This document shows positions 43,080-51,362 of a stretch of 55,289 bases of DNA, in pieces. The notes below the pieces were generated by a model that was not told where the DNA came from, did no database searches, and worked only from the letters and a program-made list of their open reading frames with translations. The stretch is taken from positions 1-55,289 of the forward strand of contig CAZTUA010000023.1 of the NCBI GenBank assembly GCA_964616545.1, given 5' to 3'. The stretch comes from JAQVEM01 sp964616545. Its GTDB lineage: Bacteria > Actinomycetota > Humimicrobiia > Humimicrobiales > Humimicrobiaceae. The stretch's first letter is position 1. Every line of letters starts with the position of its first letter. The translations under genes were made by a program, and so were the position numbers.

Positions 43080-44357
43080 TTGAAAGTAAACTCTCCCAGA
43101 GGAACAGCTGATATATACGGTGAAGATATAGAATACAGGAACTATGTTATTAATACTGCACGGAAGATATTTGAAAAACACAATTACAGGGAAATAATAA
43201 CTCCTGCATTTGAGTATACCCGGGTTTTCAGCAGAAGTATCGGGGAGGGGAGCGATATAGTAAAAAAGGAAATGTATACTTTCAGTGACAGGAAAGGAAG
43301 ATCATTGACACTGAGACCAGAGGGCACCGCATCAATTGCAAGAGCCGTTATAGAAAATAAAATGTATGCTGAGAATCTCCCTTTAAAATTATTTTATGCG
43401 GGTAATATGTTCAGGTACGAGAGACCCCAGAAAGGAAGAATGAGGGAATTCTGGCAGGTGGGGATTGAGTCAATCGGCACCGATAGCCCGGTAATGGATG
43501 CAGAGGTTATGTGGATATTGAACTCGCTTTTTGAAGAGCTGGGATTTAAAAAACTGTTATTTAAAGTAAACAGTATAGGGTGCCCGGTATGCAGGGAAAA
43601 GTTTATAGCAGAATTAAAAAAATACCTGGAACCCCGGCTGGAAAAACTTTGTGATGACTGCAGGGATAGATTTAATGTTAATGCGCTTAGAATTTTTGAT
43701 TGCAAAAAGAGCGGATGTATAAAAATTTTAAAGAAATCACCTGAAATGTATTCGTATTTATGTCCTGACTGTAAAAGAAATTTTGAAGAAATTCTGAAAT
43801 GTTTAAAAGAACTAAAGATAAATTTTATGATTGATAAAAATCTTGTAAGGGGTTTTGATTATTACACGGGGACAATATTTGAAATTGTTTCTGAAGACCT
43901 CCAGAGTGCGCAGAATGCCCTGGGCGGCGGAGGAAGATATGATAATTTAATAAAACAGCTGGGAGGCCCGGATATTCCCGCTACGGGATTTGCAGTGGGA
44001 GTGGACAGGACCATAATGCTTATGAAGCAATTAAAGCTGCGCTACAAAAAAGAAGAGGACTCTCCCGGAGTTTACCTTATTGTCCTGAATAAAAAATATC
44101 AGCTGTACTCCTTAAAAGTCTTAAAATATCTAAGAGATTCAGGAGTGGTCTGTGATATTAATTTCAATGACAGGAGTTTAAAGAAAGAAATAAGATCAGC
44201 CGGGAAAAATAATTACAGTTTTATTATCATAATCGGGGAGGACGAAATAAAAAGCGGAAAACTGACATTGAAAAATATTAAAAAGTTCAGGCAGTACAGT
44301 GTTGACTGGAAAAATGAAAAAGAAAAAATCTTAAAGATTATAGGAGTGCATGTATGA
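43080..44357 (+). CDS. hisS: Histidyl-tRNA synthetase
   Basis: 425-residue class II synthetase. Motif 1 lies in the FEYTRVFSRSIGEGSDIVKKEMY region, motif 2 in FRYERPQKGRMREFWQ, the histidine-binding loops in LVRGFDYYTGTIFE and GGGGRYDNL, and motif 3 in GFAVGVDRTIMLM. A C-terminal anticodon-binding domain follows. The start is TTG; the stop overlaps the aspS start by four bases (ATGA). Confidence 0.96.
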   Translation: MKVNSPRGTADIYGEDIEYRNYVINTARKIFEKHNYREIITPAFEYTRVFSRSIGEGSDIVKKEMYTFSDRKGRSLTLRPEGTASIARAVIENKMYAENLPLKLFYAGNMFRYERPQKGRMREFWQVGIESIGTDSPVMDAEVMWILNSLFEELGFKKLLFKVNSIGCPVCREKFIAELKKYLEPRLEKLCDDCRDRFNVNALRIFDCKKSGCIKILKKSPEMYSYLCPDCKRNFEEILKCLKELKINFMIDKNLVRGFDYYTGTIFEIVSEDLQSAQNALGGGGRYDNLIKQLGGPDIPATGFAVGVDRTIMLMKQLKLRYKKEEDSPGVYLIVLNKKYQLYSLKVLKYLRDSGVVCDINFNDRSLKKEIRSAGKNNYSFIIIIGEDEIKSGKLTLKNIKKFRQYSVDWKNEKEKILKIIGVHV

Positions 44358-46189
44358 GTAATCCTGTTTTTAAAACACGAATGAGAACAGACCTGTGCGG
44401 TGTAATAAACCGTGAATTTGCAGGCAGGGAAATAACTTTAAGCGGCTGGGTCAATAAAAGAAGGGACCATGGAAAGCTAATTTTTCTTGACTTAAGGGAT
44501 TTTTCCGGAACAGTTCAATTGATTTTTGACCCTAATATAAATAAGGAAGTATACAGGGCAGCAAAGACTATAAGAAATGAGTATGTTGTAATGGTAAAAG
44601 GCAGTGTCAGGATGAGGTCGGAAGATACGGTGAACCCGTCTATCCCGACTGGTGAAGTTGAATTGGTGGTAAAAAACATAAAAGTATTTTCAAGAGCCAG
44701 AACGCTTCCTTTTATGCTTGATGACAGGGACAAGGTAGAGGAAAACACCCGGTTAAAATACAGATACATTGACCTGAGAACGGACCAGATGCAGAGAAAT
44801 TTGAGATTGAGACATACAGTGACTGCTGCAGTGCGGAGGTATTTTAATTCAAAAGGATTTATAGAAATAGAAACTCCTATAATGGCAAAAAGCACACCTG
44901 AAGGAGCAAGAGATTTTCTGGTGCCTTCAAGATTGAATCCTGGAAAATTTTATGCTCTTCCGCAATCTCCACAGCTTTTCAAGCAGCTGTTGATGTTCTC
45001 AGGTTTTGATAGATGCTATCAGATTGCGAGATGCTTCAGAGATGAGGACCTGAGAGCAGACAGGCAGCCGGAATTTACGCAGATTGACCTTGAGATGACT
45101 TTCGTTGAAGCAGATGACGTGATGGAAATGATAGAAGGAATGTTTTTGTATATATTCAGAGAGGTATTTGATAAAAAGATAAATACGGTTTTTAAAAGAA
45201 TAAAATGGAAAGAGTGCATGGAAAATTATGGCACGGATAAACCTGACCTGAGATTTGGCCTGACCATTAAAGATATTTCTAATGTATTTAAAGAAACTGA
45301 AATTAAATTTTTAAAGGATACCTTGAAAAATAACGGGTGTATAAAAAGTCTGGTGGTAAATGATTCCTCTGAGCTTGCCAGAAAAGAGCTGGATGATCTT
45401 GTAGATATGGCAAAAAAATGCGGTGCCGGAGGGCTCCTGTGGATTAAAATTGGTGAAAATATGGAGTTTCAATCGCCTGTAAGCAAGTTTTTATCGGATA
45501 AGGAGAAGAAAGATTTAATAAAAACTTTAGGCCTTAAGGAAAAAAATCTGGTTTTAATAGTTGCAGATAAATTCATAATGGCCTGTGAAGCACTCGGTAC
45601 GATAAGGAAGTATCTTGGAAGTAGATTAAAATTAATAGTCGAAGATGAATTAAATTTTGTATGGGTGTACAATTTTCCATTATTTGAATGGAGTGAAAGC
45701 GAAAAGAGGATAAACCCAAAACACCACCCATTCACAATGCCGGATAAAGATACAGACGGTTATCTTGATGCAGAACCCCTTAAAGTTAACTCGCAGGCAT
45801 ATGATATAGTGCTGAACGGAGAAGAAATAGGAGGAGGCTCCCTGAGAATTAACGACCCGGATCTACAAAAAAAGATATTCAGCATACTCGAAATGGATGA
45901 AAAAAGAATAGAAGAAAATTTTGGTTTTTTTATAAAAGCGATGGACTATGGAATACCTCCGCACGGGGGTATTGCTCTTGGAATGGACAGAATGATTATG
46001 CTGCTGGGAAAACTTGAAAATATAAGGGAAGTTATAGCTTTTCCAAAGACGCAATCAGCGGTTTGCGTGATGACAGGATCTCCTTCGAGTGTAACTGATG
46101 AGCAGCTAAAAGAAGTTTTTATAAAGATTATGGAGGACGGGTCTGAAAAAAATAATAATGGTAGGAAAGAAACCAGAGAAAGTGGATAG
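44354..46189 (+). CDS. aspS: Aspartyl-tRNA synthetase, bacterial type
   Basis: 611-residue class IIb synthetase with an N-terminal OB anticodon-binding domain (ITLSGWVNKRRDHGKLIFLDLRD), the catalytic core (LPQSPQLFKQLLMFSGFDRCYQIARCFRDEDLRADRQPEFTQ region containing motif 2), the bacterial GAD insertion (about residues 310-420) and motif 3, GIALGMDRMIMLL. The motifs do not reveal whether it is discriminating or also charges tRNA-Asn. It is translationally coupled to hisS and followed by the 6S-like RNA, an order known from Bacillota. Confidence 0.96.
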   Translation: MSNPVFKTRMRTDLCGVINREFAGREITLSGWVNKRRDHGKLIFLDLRDFSGTVQLIFDPNINKEVYRAAKTIRNEYVVMVKGSVRMRSEDTVNPSIPTGEVELVVKNIKVFSRARTLPFMLDDRDKVEENTRLKYRYIDLRTDQMQRNLRLRHTVTAAVRRYFNSKGFIEIETPIMAKSTPEGARDFLVPSRLNPGKFYALPQSPQLFKQLLMFSGFDRCYQIARCFRDEDLRADRQPEFTQIDLEMTFVEADDVMEMIEGMFLYIFREVFDKKINTVFKRIKWKECMENYGTDKPDLRFGLTIKDISNVFKETEIKFLKDTLKNNGCIKSLVVNDSSELARKELDDLVDMAKKCGAGGLLWIKIGENMEFQSPVSKFLSDKEKKDLIKTLGLKEKNLVLIVADKFIMACEALGTIRKYLGSRLKLIVEDELNFVWVYNFPLFEWSESEKRINPKHHPFTMPDKDTDGYLDAEPLKVNSQAYDIVLNGEEIGGGSLRINDPDLQKKIFSILEMDEKRIEENFGFFIKAMDYGIPPHGGIALGMDRMIMLLGKLENIREVIAFPKTQSAVCVMTGSPSSVTDEQLKEVFIKIMEDGSEKNNNGRKETRESG

Positions 46190-46312
46190 AGCATACTTAT
46201 TAAGACAGAATAAATAGCGGGTACATATTGAATGTTTAATCAGATTAAGTTTTACACGGGATAATGATTTTACGGGATAAAATGAAGGAAAATTTAGGAA
46301 AAACGGGGTTTA

Positions 46313-46341
46313 TTGAATAAACTATATGATTATGATAACAT
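46313..46341 (+). promoter_or_regulatory. Candidate promoter of the 6S-like RNA
   Basis: TTGAAT (46313-46318), 17 bases, TAACAT (46336-46341), placing transcription start at about 46348-46350, exactly where the RNA's closing stem begins. The 120 bases before it, after aspS, show nothing I can identify. Confidence 0.4.
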
Positions 46342-46348
46342 CATTTTT

Positions 46349-46537
46349 GGGTACTCTGTTTATATCGTAACTAAAGTTAAATTTTTGTGCCAACAAATTT
46401 ACATTGGAAGCCCAACCTTTGGCTGCAGCATAAATGCCTGCTGTGAGGCAGGACTTATAAAACAGACAAGAGGGCATCCACCTGCAGAGCGCAGGGCGCA
46501 AAAAACTTCCTCTAGTTACGACTAAGCGGAGTATCCG
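46349..46537 (+). ncRNA. ssrS: Probable 6S RNA
   Basis: The gap between aspS and alaS folds into one long rod of about 189 nt. The closing stem pairs 46349-46373 with 46513-46536 (23 pairs, including an uninterrupted 9-pair block TCGTAACTA/TAGTTACGA). Next, 46382-46391 pairs with 46495-46504 (TTTTTGTGCC/GGCGCAAAAA). A central bubble of 13 by 14 nt (46392-46404 and 46481-46494) has a small CTGC/GCAG hairpin on its 3' side. Beyond it, 46405-46413 pairs with 46472-46480, and an apical hairpin, CCTGC/GCAGG (46437-46452), closes the rod. This closing stem, bubble and apical arm is the 6S RNA architecture that mimics an open promoter and binds housekeeping RNA polymerase. Length and position after aspS agree. 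Identity rests on structure, not a covariance-model hit. Confidence 0.78.
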
Positions 46538-46581
46538 TTTTATTATAAAATAATAATGATAAAGTAACCGGTAAAACATTT

Positions 46582-49287
46582 ATGGATGTAAGAAAGAAAT
46601 TTATAGAGTATTTTAAAAAGAACGGGCATATGGCAGTGCCGTCTTCGGGACTTATACCTCATAATGATCCGAGTGTTCTGCTAACTACAGCCGGGATGCA
46701 GCAGTTTAAACCATATTACCTCGGGATAAAGAAACCTCCAGCAAAGAGAATTACAACGGTGCAGAAATGTTTCAGGACAAGCGATATTGATAGTGTCGGC
46801 TATACAGAGAGACATCTTACTTTTTTTGAAATGCTTGGCAACTTTTCTTTTGGAGATTACTTTAAAAAAGAAGCGATTGATTATTCTCTTGATTTTCTCT
46901 TAAATAATCTGAAAATTCCGCTTAGCAAACTGGTATTCACGGTATTTGAAGGGAATGAAAATATACCGGCTGATTTAGAGTCTGCCGGGTACTGGGAGGA
47001 AAAAGGTATAAGCACTGAAAGGATATATAAATGCGGAAGGGAAGAAAATTTCTGGGGACCTGCAGGCGATACCGGGCCATGTGGTCCCTGTTCAGAGATA
47101 CACTATGATTTTGGGAAAGAACATGGATGCGGAAGGAAAGACTGCAATCCTAATTGTGAATGCGGCAGGTTCCTTGAAATATGGAATCTCGTATTTACAC
47201 AGTATAACTTTGACGGGAAAAAATACCTTGAACTTCCTCAGAAAAACATAGATACGGGAATGGGACTGGAGCGGATAACTGCAGTCCTTGAGGGAAGTCC
47301 ATCGGTCTTCAGGACGTCATTATTCAGCGGAGTTATAAAAAAAATAGAGGAAATATCGGGGAAAAATAATAAAGGAAAAAATAGCGATAAAGAAAAAGAA
47401 GAATTTAACCGTGCACTGACAATAATTGCCGACCATGCCAGAGCCATATACTTTTTAATAGCGGACGGAGTTGTACCTTCCAACGAAGGCAGAGGCTATA
47501 TATTAAGAAGGATAATAAGAAGGTCAATAAGATACGGCAGATTACTGGGGATTGAGGATTTTTTTCTAAATGATATCGGAAGGGTGATTGTAGATGAATA
47601 TTCAGAAGTATACCCTGAACTTCTGGAGAAAAAAGATTTCTCCTTTAAACTGGTAAGCGATGAAGAAAAAAGATTTACCAGAACATTAAAGGAGGGGAGC
47701 AAGGTTTTACTGCATAAAATAAATGAGATAAAGGAAAATAAAGAAGAATATCTTGATTCAAAAGATGCATTTAAACTTTACGATACATTCGGGTTCCCTG
47801 TTGAGCTAACCGGAGAAATATTAAAGGAAAATAAAATAAAGCTTGATATGGATAAATTCAATGATTATGTAAGGGAGCATACCAGAAAATCAAAGGGTAA
47901 AAATGCATTCAGAAGCAGAATTAGTAAAGATATAGAACTTTACGGTGAGATAAGAAAGAAATTTGAAGTAGAATTTACCGGCTATAACAAATACAGGTCT
48001 GAAGCAGTAATAGAAAATATAATAAAAATAGACAGTTCAGGGAAAAAAGAGATGGCTCCTTCACTATCAGAAGGTGAAAATGGCGAAATAATTTTAAAGG
48101 AAACTCCCTTCTACGGAGAAAAGGGGGGACAGGCTGGAGATAAAGGCATCATCAGGTGCGGTGACAGCATATTTGTTGTTGATGACTGCACCATTCCGGT
48201 GGAAGGTATTTATGTCCATAAAGGTTATATCAAAAAGGGCAGGCTAAAAGCCGGAGACAGAATAAGTGCAGAAGTTGACCATAATCAAAGAAAGAGTATA
48301 AGCAAAAATCACACTGCCACCCATATACTTCACTGGGTTCTCAGAAGCATATACGGAAGTGAAGTAAAGCAGGCGGGTTCTTTTGTCAGAGAAGATAGAT
48401 TTAGATTTGATTATTCAATTTATAATGCTCCATCAGAAGAAAATATTAATAAAATAGAAAGAATCGTAAATGAAAAAATTCAGAATAATGACCCGGTAAG
48501 ATGTTTTGAAACAACAAGAGAGTTTGCCGAAGAAATTGGCGCAGTTGCTCTTTTTGACGAAAAATACGACAGGTTTGTAAGAGTTGTTGAAATAGATAAT
48601 TACAGCAGAGAGCTCTGCGGGGGTATTCATGTTGATAGAACTGGAGAAATAGGCCTGTTTAAGATTATTTCAGATTCAAGTACAGGTGCAAATTTAAGGA
48701 GAATAGAAGCGGCAACAGGCATGTCTGCATATAATTATATAAAAGAAAAAGAAAGAATACTCAAAAAAATTTCTGAAAGCCTGGAAGTTGAGGATAGTAA
48801 AATACCAGGTACTCTGGAAAAATTAAAAGAGAGTGTAAAAACTAAAGAGGATGAGCTGAGGCAGATCCAGATTAAAACCGTAAAAAAAGAAATAATAGAC
48901 AGATTTAAATCTAAATCTAATGACGGGGAAATAAGAATAATTGATTTTAATTTTTCAGAGTTGGAAACTGCCGGGAATATGGAGATAAGCAGTATTGGAA
49001 TGCTGGGAGATGAGATTATCGATTATTTTGGAGGTTTGAATACTTTTATAATTTTTGGATGTATTGCGGAAAGCAAATCAGTTGTTATTCTAAATTCAAC
49101 AGAAGACCTTACAAAAAAAGGGATAAATTGCGGAAAGATTGCCGGAGAAATAAGCAGGGAATTAAAAGGCGGAGGAGGAGGAAAGCCTCAATTCGCCCGG
49201 ATGGGACTTCCCGATAAAAAATCTCTTGAAAAAGCAATGAAACTTATAAAGGATAGAGTACTGGAAATACTTGGAAAAGAAAAATGA
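46582..49287 (+). CDS. alaS: Alanyl-tRNA synthetase
   Basis: 901-residue synthetase of full length. The catalytic core begins at residue 1-10 (VRKKFIEYFKKNGH, PSSGLIPHNDPSVLLTTAGMQQFKPYYLG), followed by FRTSDIDSVGYTERHLTFFEMLGNFSFGDY. The editing domain has HTATHILHW and CGGIHVDRTGEIG, which supply the zinc ligands. The C-Ala domain ends in the GGGGGKPQFARMG block. No T-box specifier or antiterminator is seen upstream. The start is ATG with a weak ribosome binding site, 45 bases after the 6S-like RNA. The stop overlaps ruvX by four bases. Confidence 0.97.
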   Translation: MDVRKKFIEYFKKNGHMAVPSSGLIPHNDPSVLLTTAGMQQFKPYYLGIKKPPAKRITTVQKCFRTSDIDSVGYTERHLTFFEMLGNFSFGDYFKKEAIDYSLDFLLNNLKIPLSKLVFTVFEGNENIPADLESAGYWEEKGISTERIYKCGREENFWGPAGDTGPCGPCSEIHYDFGKEHGCGRKDCNPNCECGRFLEIWNLVFTQYNFDGKKYLELPQKNIDTGMGLERITAVLEGSPSVFRTSLFSGVIKKIEEISGKNNKGKNSDKEKEEFNRALTIIADHARAIYFLIADGVVPSNEGRGYILRRIIRRSIRYGRLLGIEDFFLNDIGRVIVDEYSEVYPELLEKKDFSFKLVSDEEKRFTRTLKEGSKVLLHKINEIKENKEEYLDSKDAFKLYDTFGFPVELTGEILKENKIKLDMDKFNDYVREHTRKSKGKNAFRSRISKDIELYGEIRKKFEVEFTGYNKYRSEAVIENIIKIDSSGKKEMAPSLSEGENGEIILKETPFYGEKGGQAGDKGIIRCGDSIFVVDDCTIPVEGIYVHKGYIKKGRLKAGDRISAEVDHNQRKSISKNHTATHILHWVLRSIYGSEVKQAGSFVREDRFRFDYSIYNAPSEENINKIERIVNEKIQNNDPVRCFETTREFAEEIGAVALFDEKYDRFVRVVEIDNYSRELCGGIHVDRTGEIGLFKIISDSSTGANLRRIEAATGMSAYNYIKEKERILKKISESLEVEDSKIPGTLEKLKESVKTKEDELRQIQIKTVKKEIIDRFKSKSNDGEIRIIDFNFSELETAGNMEISSIGMLGDEIIDYFGGLNTFIIFGCIAESKSVVILNSTEDLTKKGINCGKIAGEISRELKGGGGGKPQFARMGLPDKKSLEKAMKLIKDRVLEILGKEK

Positions 49288-49682
49288 GAATTATAGGTCT
49301 GGATGTAGGAGACAAAAGAATAGGTGTGGCTATATCAGATGAAAGCGGGATTGTATCAGCGCCCCTTAAAGTTATAGGGAATGATAAAAATTCTGGTGAA
49401 GAAATAAAAAAAATCATAGATAAATACAATGTAGGGAAAATTGTGGTAGGTGTGCCGTACACACTTAAAGGTGAAATAGGAATACAGGCAAAAAAGGTTA
49501 TTAAATTTACAAATGATACAATTAAAAATCTGGGTCCCGATGTTGATTATTTTGATGAGAGATATACAACAAAAATACCGTCAGGACATTTAAAAAATCA
49601 TTCCGCAGGCAGCAATATTGATAAAATTTCCGCAAGCATAATACTAGGTGATTATCTGGAAAAGGAGAGAAAAAGGAATTGA
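49284..49682 (+). CDS. ruvX: Putative pre-16S rRNA nuclease / Holliday junction resolvase (YqgF)
   Basis: 132-residue RNase H-fold protein of the YqgF/RuvX family, implicated in 5' maturation of 16S rRNA. The acidic site residues lie in IIGLDVGDKRIGVAISD, the VVGVPYTLKGEIG block is typical, and a conserved YFDERYTT follows. It overlaps alaS by four bases, and mltG follows one base after its stop, the standard alaS-ruvX-mltG order. Confidence 0.94.
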   Translation: MRIIGLDVGDKRIGVAISDESGIVSAPLKVIGNDKNSGEEIKKIIDKYNVGKIVVGVPYTLKGEIGIQAKKVIKFTNDTIKNLGPDVDYFDERYTTKIPSGHLKNHSAGSNIDKISASIILGDYLEKERKRN

Positions 49683-49683
49683 T

Positions 49684-50721
49684 ATGATTATAAAAAGTAA
49701 GCAGTACAGCAGACTTAAATATAAAAAAGGGGCTGCTCTTTTAACAGGTGTAATATTTTTAATATTGATTTTTTTGGTGTCATGCAGTCTATTTGAAGTG
49801 AAAAGTGAAGATAAAGCTGTACCGGAGGCAGAAGTTGAATTTGAGATAGAAGAAGGGATGCCGTTAAAAGAAGCTGCAGCGATGCTTGAGGAAAAAGGCA
49901 TAATAGACAATGCATTTTTATTCAGGTTATTCGTGGAACAAAAGGGTAAAGAGAGAAACCTTATACCCGGGATTTATTTAATAAAAACAAATTCCGGATA
50001 TGAAGAGGTTCTGGATAAAATAACTTCCGGACAGCCTGTGGTAACATATAAATTTACAATTCCCGAGGGTTTTACAATAAGGCAGATAGCTGGAAAAGTT
50101 GCCGGGGAGATACCTTTTATAGAGCATGCGGATATGGAGCAGGTGATAGATAGAGGAAATTATAATTATAACTATCTGGAAGGCGCCCGGAGCCTGGAAG
50201 GTTTTCTATTCCCAAAAACATATGAGATAACGATAGATTACACAGCAAAAGATATTATTGAAATGATGCTTGCCCAGTATCAGTTTGAAACCGGAAGCCT
50301 GGACTATTCATTTACGGAAAGCAGGGGACTGTCGCATTATGATGTGTTAAAGATCGCTTCACTTGTTGAGAGAGAAGCCTATATCGCAGAGGAAAGAGCC
50401 CTGATTTCGGCAGTAATTCATAACAGGCTTGAGATAGATATGGCGCTTGGAATAGACGCTACATTATGCTATTTCCTGGATAAGTGGGAAAACGAACTTA
50501 CAGAATCCGATCTTGATATCGATACGGAATATAACACGAGACTTTATCCGGGTCTGCCCCCGACACCTATATGCAATCCCGGCTTGGCGTCTATTGAAGC
50601 AGCGCTGAATCCTGCAGATGTCGACTATTTATATTTCACGGTAACAGACAGTGAAAAGCATATTCATTCATTTGCAACAACCCTGGAAGAACATGAGAAA
50701 AATAGAAGAGAAACAAAATAG
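49684..50721 (+). CDS. mltG: Endolytic murein transglycosylase MltG, possibly a lipoprotein
   Basis: 345-residue YceG-family lytic transglycosylase that cuts nascent glycan strands. A hydrophobic N-terminal segment (about residues 16-33) ends in LVSC, a good lipobox with C34 as the lipidated residue; most relatives have a plain membrane helix. A LysM-like domain (FEIEEGMPLKEAAAML) precedes the catalytic domain with the glutamate in SLVEREAYIAEERALISAVIHNRL and the LPPTPICNPG and ALNPADVDYLYFT blocks. An in-frame ATG at 49648 lies inside ruvX; ATG 49684 with aaaagga upstream is preferred. The 3' end overlaps trmR. Confidence 0.93.
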   Translation: MIIKSKQYSRLKYKKGAALLTGVIFLILIFLVSCSLFEVKSEDKAVPEAEVEFEIEEGMPLKEAAAMLEEKGIIDNAFLFRLFVEQKGKERNLIPGIYLIKTNSGYEEVLDKITSGQPVVTYKFTIPEGFTIRQIAGKVAGEIPFIEHADMEQVIDRGNYNYNYLEGARSLEGFLFPKTYEITIDYTAKDIIEMMLAQYQFETGSLDYSFTESRGLSHYDVLKIASLVEREAYIAEERALISAVIHNRLEIDMALGIDATLCYFLDKWENELTESDLDIDTEYNTRLYPGLPPTPICNPGLASIEAALNPADVDYLYFTVTDSEKHIHSFATTLEEHEKNRRETK

Positions 50722-51334
50722 CTGTATAAATTCATACGTAAATGAAAATAAAATTCTGGAAGATATATTAAAAAAAGCAAAGAAAGAAAAAATACCGGTA
50801 ATTGATAAAAATACGGGAAGATTTCTCGAGCTAGTATGTTTGATGTCAGCTCCCTGCAGCGTACTGGAAATTGGATGCGGAATCGGATTTTCATCTTACT
50901 TTCTAATAAAAAATTTAAAAAATGGAAAATACACCGGAATAGACCTTAACTCTGAAAGACTGGAAAGAGCCGGAAATTTTATAAAAAATTATTTTCCTGA
51001 AAAGAAGTGCAGGCTCTTTTGCGGCAATGCTTTAAAAATAATACCGGAACTTGATGAAGCATACGATATGGTATTTATAGATGGCGCAAAGTTTGAATAC
51101 CCATTATATATAGGAACCGTAAAACCAAAACTTAAAACAGGCGCACTGATAGTTGCAGATAATATATTTTACAAAAATAAGATATTTAATAAAAAAATAA
51201 GCAACCATGATTTAAACAGCGTGACCGGCATCAAGAAATATATAGAATATGTTACGGGTAAACCCTGTTTTAAGAGTTATTTTTTTGACGTTGGTGACGG
51301 CATATCAGTTACGAAATATTTAAAATCCAGCTAA
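50693..51334 (+). CDS. trmR: Class I O-methyltransferase, probable tRNA 5-hydroxyuridine methyltransferase TrmR
   Basis: 213-residue SAM-dependent methyltransferase of the catechol-O-methyltransferase-like family (YrrM in Bacillus): motif I VLEIGCGIGFSSYFL, GIDLNSERL, and the metal-binding FIDGAKFEYP and VADNIFY. Bacillus TrmR methylates 5-hydroxyuridine-34 to 5-methoxyuridine. The next gene is a U32 peptidase-like protein of the TrhP kind that makes the hydroxyuridine, which supports this role. The start at 50693 lies within mltG; a longer in-frame form from 50651 is less likely. Confidence 0.82.
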   Translation: MRKIEEKQNSCINSYVNENKILEDILKKAKKEKIPVIDKNTGRFLELVCLMSAPCSVLEIGCGIGFSSYFLIKNLKNGKYTGIDLNSERLERAGNFIKNYFPEKKCRLFCGNALKIIPELDEAYDMVFIDGAKFEYPLYIGTVKPKLKTGALIVADNIFYKNKIFNKKISNHDLNSVTGIKKYIEYVTGKPCFKSYFFDVGDGISVTKYLKSS

Positions 51335-51362
51335 AGCTGAGTATGAAAGAATCCTTATAGTT

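Noticed and set aside
46313..46525. A 70-codon open frame between aspS and alaS
   Set aside because: It lies over the strongly base-paired 6S-like RNA and its composition follows the stems. It has a TTG-type start without a ribosome binding site and encodes no recognisable protein.
46190..46581. T-box leader for alaS
   Set aside because: No T-box sequence, specifier loop or antiterminator/terminator pair could be found; the fold seen is a single rod with a central bubble.
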